A stretch of 64,000 nucleotides of DNA from Humulus lupulus. Lineage: Eukaryota; Streptophyta; Magnoliopsida; Rosales; Cannabaceae. The translations under genes and the position numbers were made by a program. Below are positions 62,666 through 64,000 of the stretch, one piece after another (position 1 is the stretch's first letter; every line of letters begins with the position of its first letter). The notes under the pieces are model-generated. The model ran no database searches and had not been told where the DNA came from. It worked only from the letters and a program-made list of their open reading frames with translations. The stretch covers positions 173,133,980 to 173,197,979 of the forward strand of contig NC_084798.1 in assembly GCF_963169125.1 (NCBI RefSeq). Direction: 5' to 3'.

Positions 62666-64000
62666 TGTAGTGGCCTAGTTAGCCAACATCACTCTGCAGT
62701 CTACTCTTTTGGGGAGAATAAGGGAAGGTCAGATAAGTGGTCCCCAATTGATGAAGCACAGAGGGGAAGTCCTAGCTGGAGTGGCTAAGGACTATACTAT
62801 TTAAGAGATGGGTCTGCTAAGATACAAGGATCAGATTTGTGTTTCGATGGACACAGGTATCAGACAAAAGATTCTGGATGAATTCCATACTACACCTTAT
62901 TTGCTGCCTCCAAACACCACGTAGATGTATCAGAATCTAAAATCTTTATATTGGTGGCCTGGGATGAAGAAAGATGTGATTGAATATGTGGCTAAGTGCC
63001 TAACGTGTCAACAAGTGAAGGTTAAACATGAGAGACCAGCAAGGCTATTACAGCCTTTGGGTATCCTAGAGTGGAAATGGGAGAACATTACCATGGACTT
63101 TGCGGTTGGGTTACCTAAGACAGTGAGTCAGCATGACTCGGTATGGGTGATCGTGGACCGATATACCAAGGCCGCTCACCTTTTTCCTGCGAGAACAAAC
63201 TATAAAGTGAATCAGTATGCTGAGTTGTATGTGAAAGAGATTGTACGTCTGCATGGGGCTTCGAAGTCTATTGTGTTAGATCGAGACCCCCCTTTTACTT
63301 CCAAGTTTTAGGGAAGTCTGCCGAAGGCTATGTGTACACAGTTGAAGTTTAGTATCGCCTATCATCCTCAGACAGATAGACAATCTGAGAGGACAATTCA
63401 GATATTAGAAGACATGCTGCGAGCATGTGTTCTGGACTTTGAAGGATCCTAGAGGAAGTATACTCCTCTGATTAAATTTTCCTAGAACAACAGCTATCAA
63501 TTAACTATTTGAGTGGCTCCATATACGATGTTGTATCGTAGGAAATATAGATCATTCATCCAATGGGATGAAATGGGTGAGAGGAAATATCTGGGTCCTG
63601 AAGCAGTTCAAAGGACCAATGAGGCTAATGTGAAGATTAGAGCTTGGGTGCTTGCTTTTTAGAGTAGACAGAAGAGCTACGCTGAACCTAAGCGTAGAAA
63701 TATAGAGTTCCAGGTTAGGCACTATGTCTTCCTCCGTGTTTCACCTTTGAGAGGAGTGAAGTGGTTTGGTAACAAGGAGAAGTTAAGCCGTAGGTTGTGA
63801 TACCTTTTGAGATCATGGAGAGGATTGGACATGTAGCCTATAGGTTGGCTTTACCCCCGTCGCTGTCAGGGGTTGATATTGTGTCCCATATTCCAGTGCT
63901 TTCGAAATATGTGTTAGATGCAACTCATGTGTTGAGTTATGAGCATCTGGAATTACAGACATATTTTTCCTATAAAGAGCGACCAGTTCAGATCCTGGAT
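62666..64000 (+). pseudogene. Integrase of element F, right part, to window edge
   Basis: Resumes exactly where 50079 stopped after removing H and one GAGTT. The N-terminal zinc finger: MYQNLKSLYWWPGMKKDVIE with CLTCQQ (62925-63011). Core: WENITMDFAVGLPKT (63080) with the first catalytic Asp, DRYTKAAHLFPAR (63157), SIVLDRDPPFTSKF followed by a TAG (63309-63311) with the second Asp, and an [14 protein letters not shown] block near 63364. C-terminal GPFEIM-like and chromodomain-like sequence (LSYEHLELQTYFSYKERPVQ) runs off the right edge. Several stops. Confidence 0.9.

Overview
This window is a block of nested, decayed retrotransposons from a plant nuclear genome, probably a eudicot. I recognise no host gene, rRNA, tRNA or CRISPR array. 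The evidence for a plant is the set of families: Ty3/gypsy chromoviruses with a Tekay/Del-like chromodomain, Ty3/gypsy Tat-lineage elements with an extra RNase H, an L1-type LINE, and long LTRs primed by initiator-tRNA-Met-type sites. The species cannot be named from sequence alone. Almost every coding region carries stops or frameshifts, so gene bodies are annotated as pseudogenes. Letters A-K are local names used only here.

Layout, left to right. 1-3549 is the 5' part of a minus-strand Ty3 element (G): gag start, an intact 154-codon ORF in the leader, primer site and a 2.05 kb LTR. 3550-6906 is the left part of an L1-type LINE ORF2 (endonuclease and reverse transcriptase), itself interrupted by an LTR-like insert (K, about 4301-5688). 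6907-46486 is element A (minus, LTRs 6907-8189 and 45180-46486), a gag-only Tat-like element that grew to 39.6 kb because other elements landed in it. Inside A is a minus-strand LTR (E, 9029-10540 plus 43089-43560, TSD CGACC). E is split by chromovirus D (10541-18196, plus strand, 3' end lost) and by Tat element B (18386-43088, minus strand). B is split by Tat element C (26786-39548, plus strand, TSD GCTCA), the youngest insertion in this branch. The LINE reading frame resumes at 46492 and ends at about 46868, where it abuts chromovirus F (46869-50079 and 62666-64000). F is split by chromovirus H (50080-62660, TSD GAGTT), which has itself lost its RNase H and integrase N-terminus and carries a truncated LTR element (J, about 55216-59287).

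The nesting LINE > A > E > B > C is five layers deep and can be read from target-site duplications and rejoining reading frames. The most interesting biology is that both Tat elements, B and C, carry an antisense gene between integrase and the 3' LTR. In C this gene has its own TATA box, a 5'-UTR intron and at least one internal intron with canonical, in-phase splice sites. The protein resembles the plant 'putative gypsy-type transposon' domain family followed by a coiled coil. Other notable points are the intact acidic ORF between primer site and gag in G, clusters of short palindromic words in the LTRs of unrelated families, a conserved LTR block shared by D, E and H, and a filler fragment at a large deletion junction.
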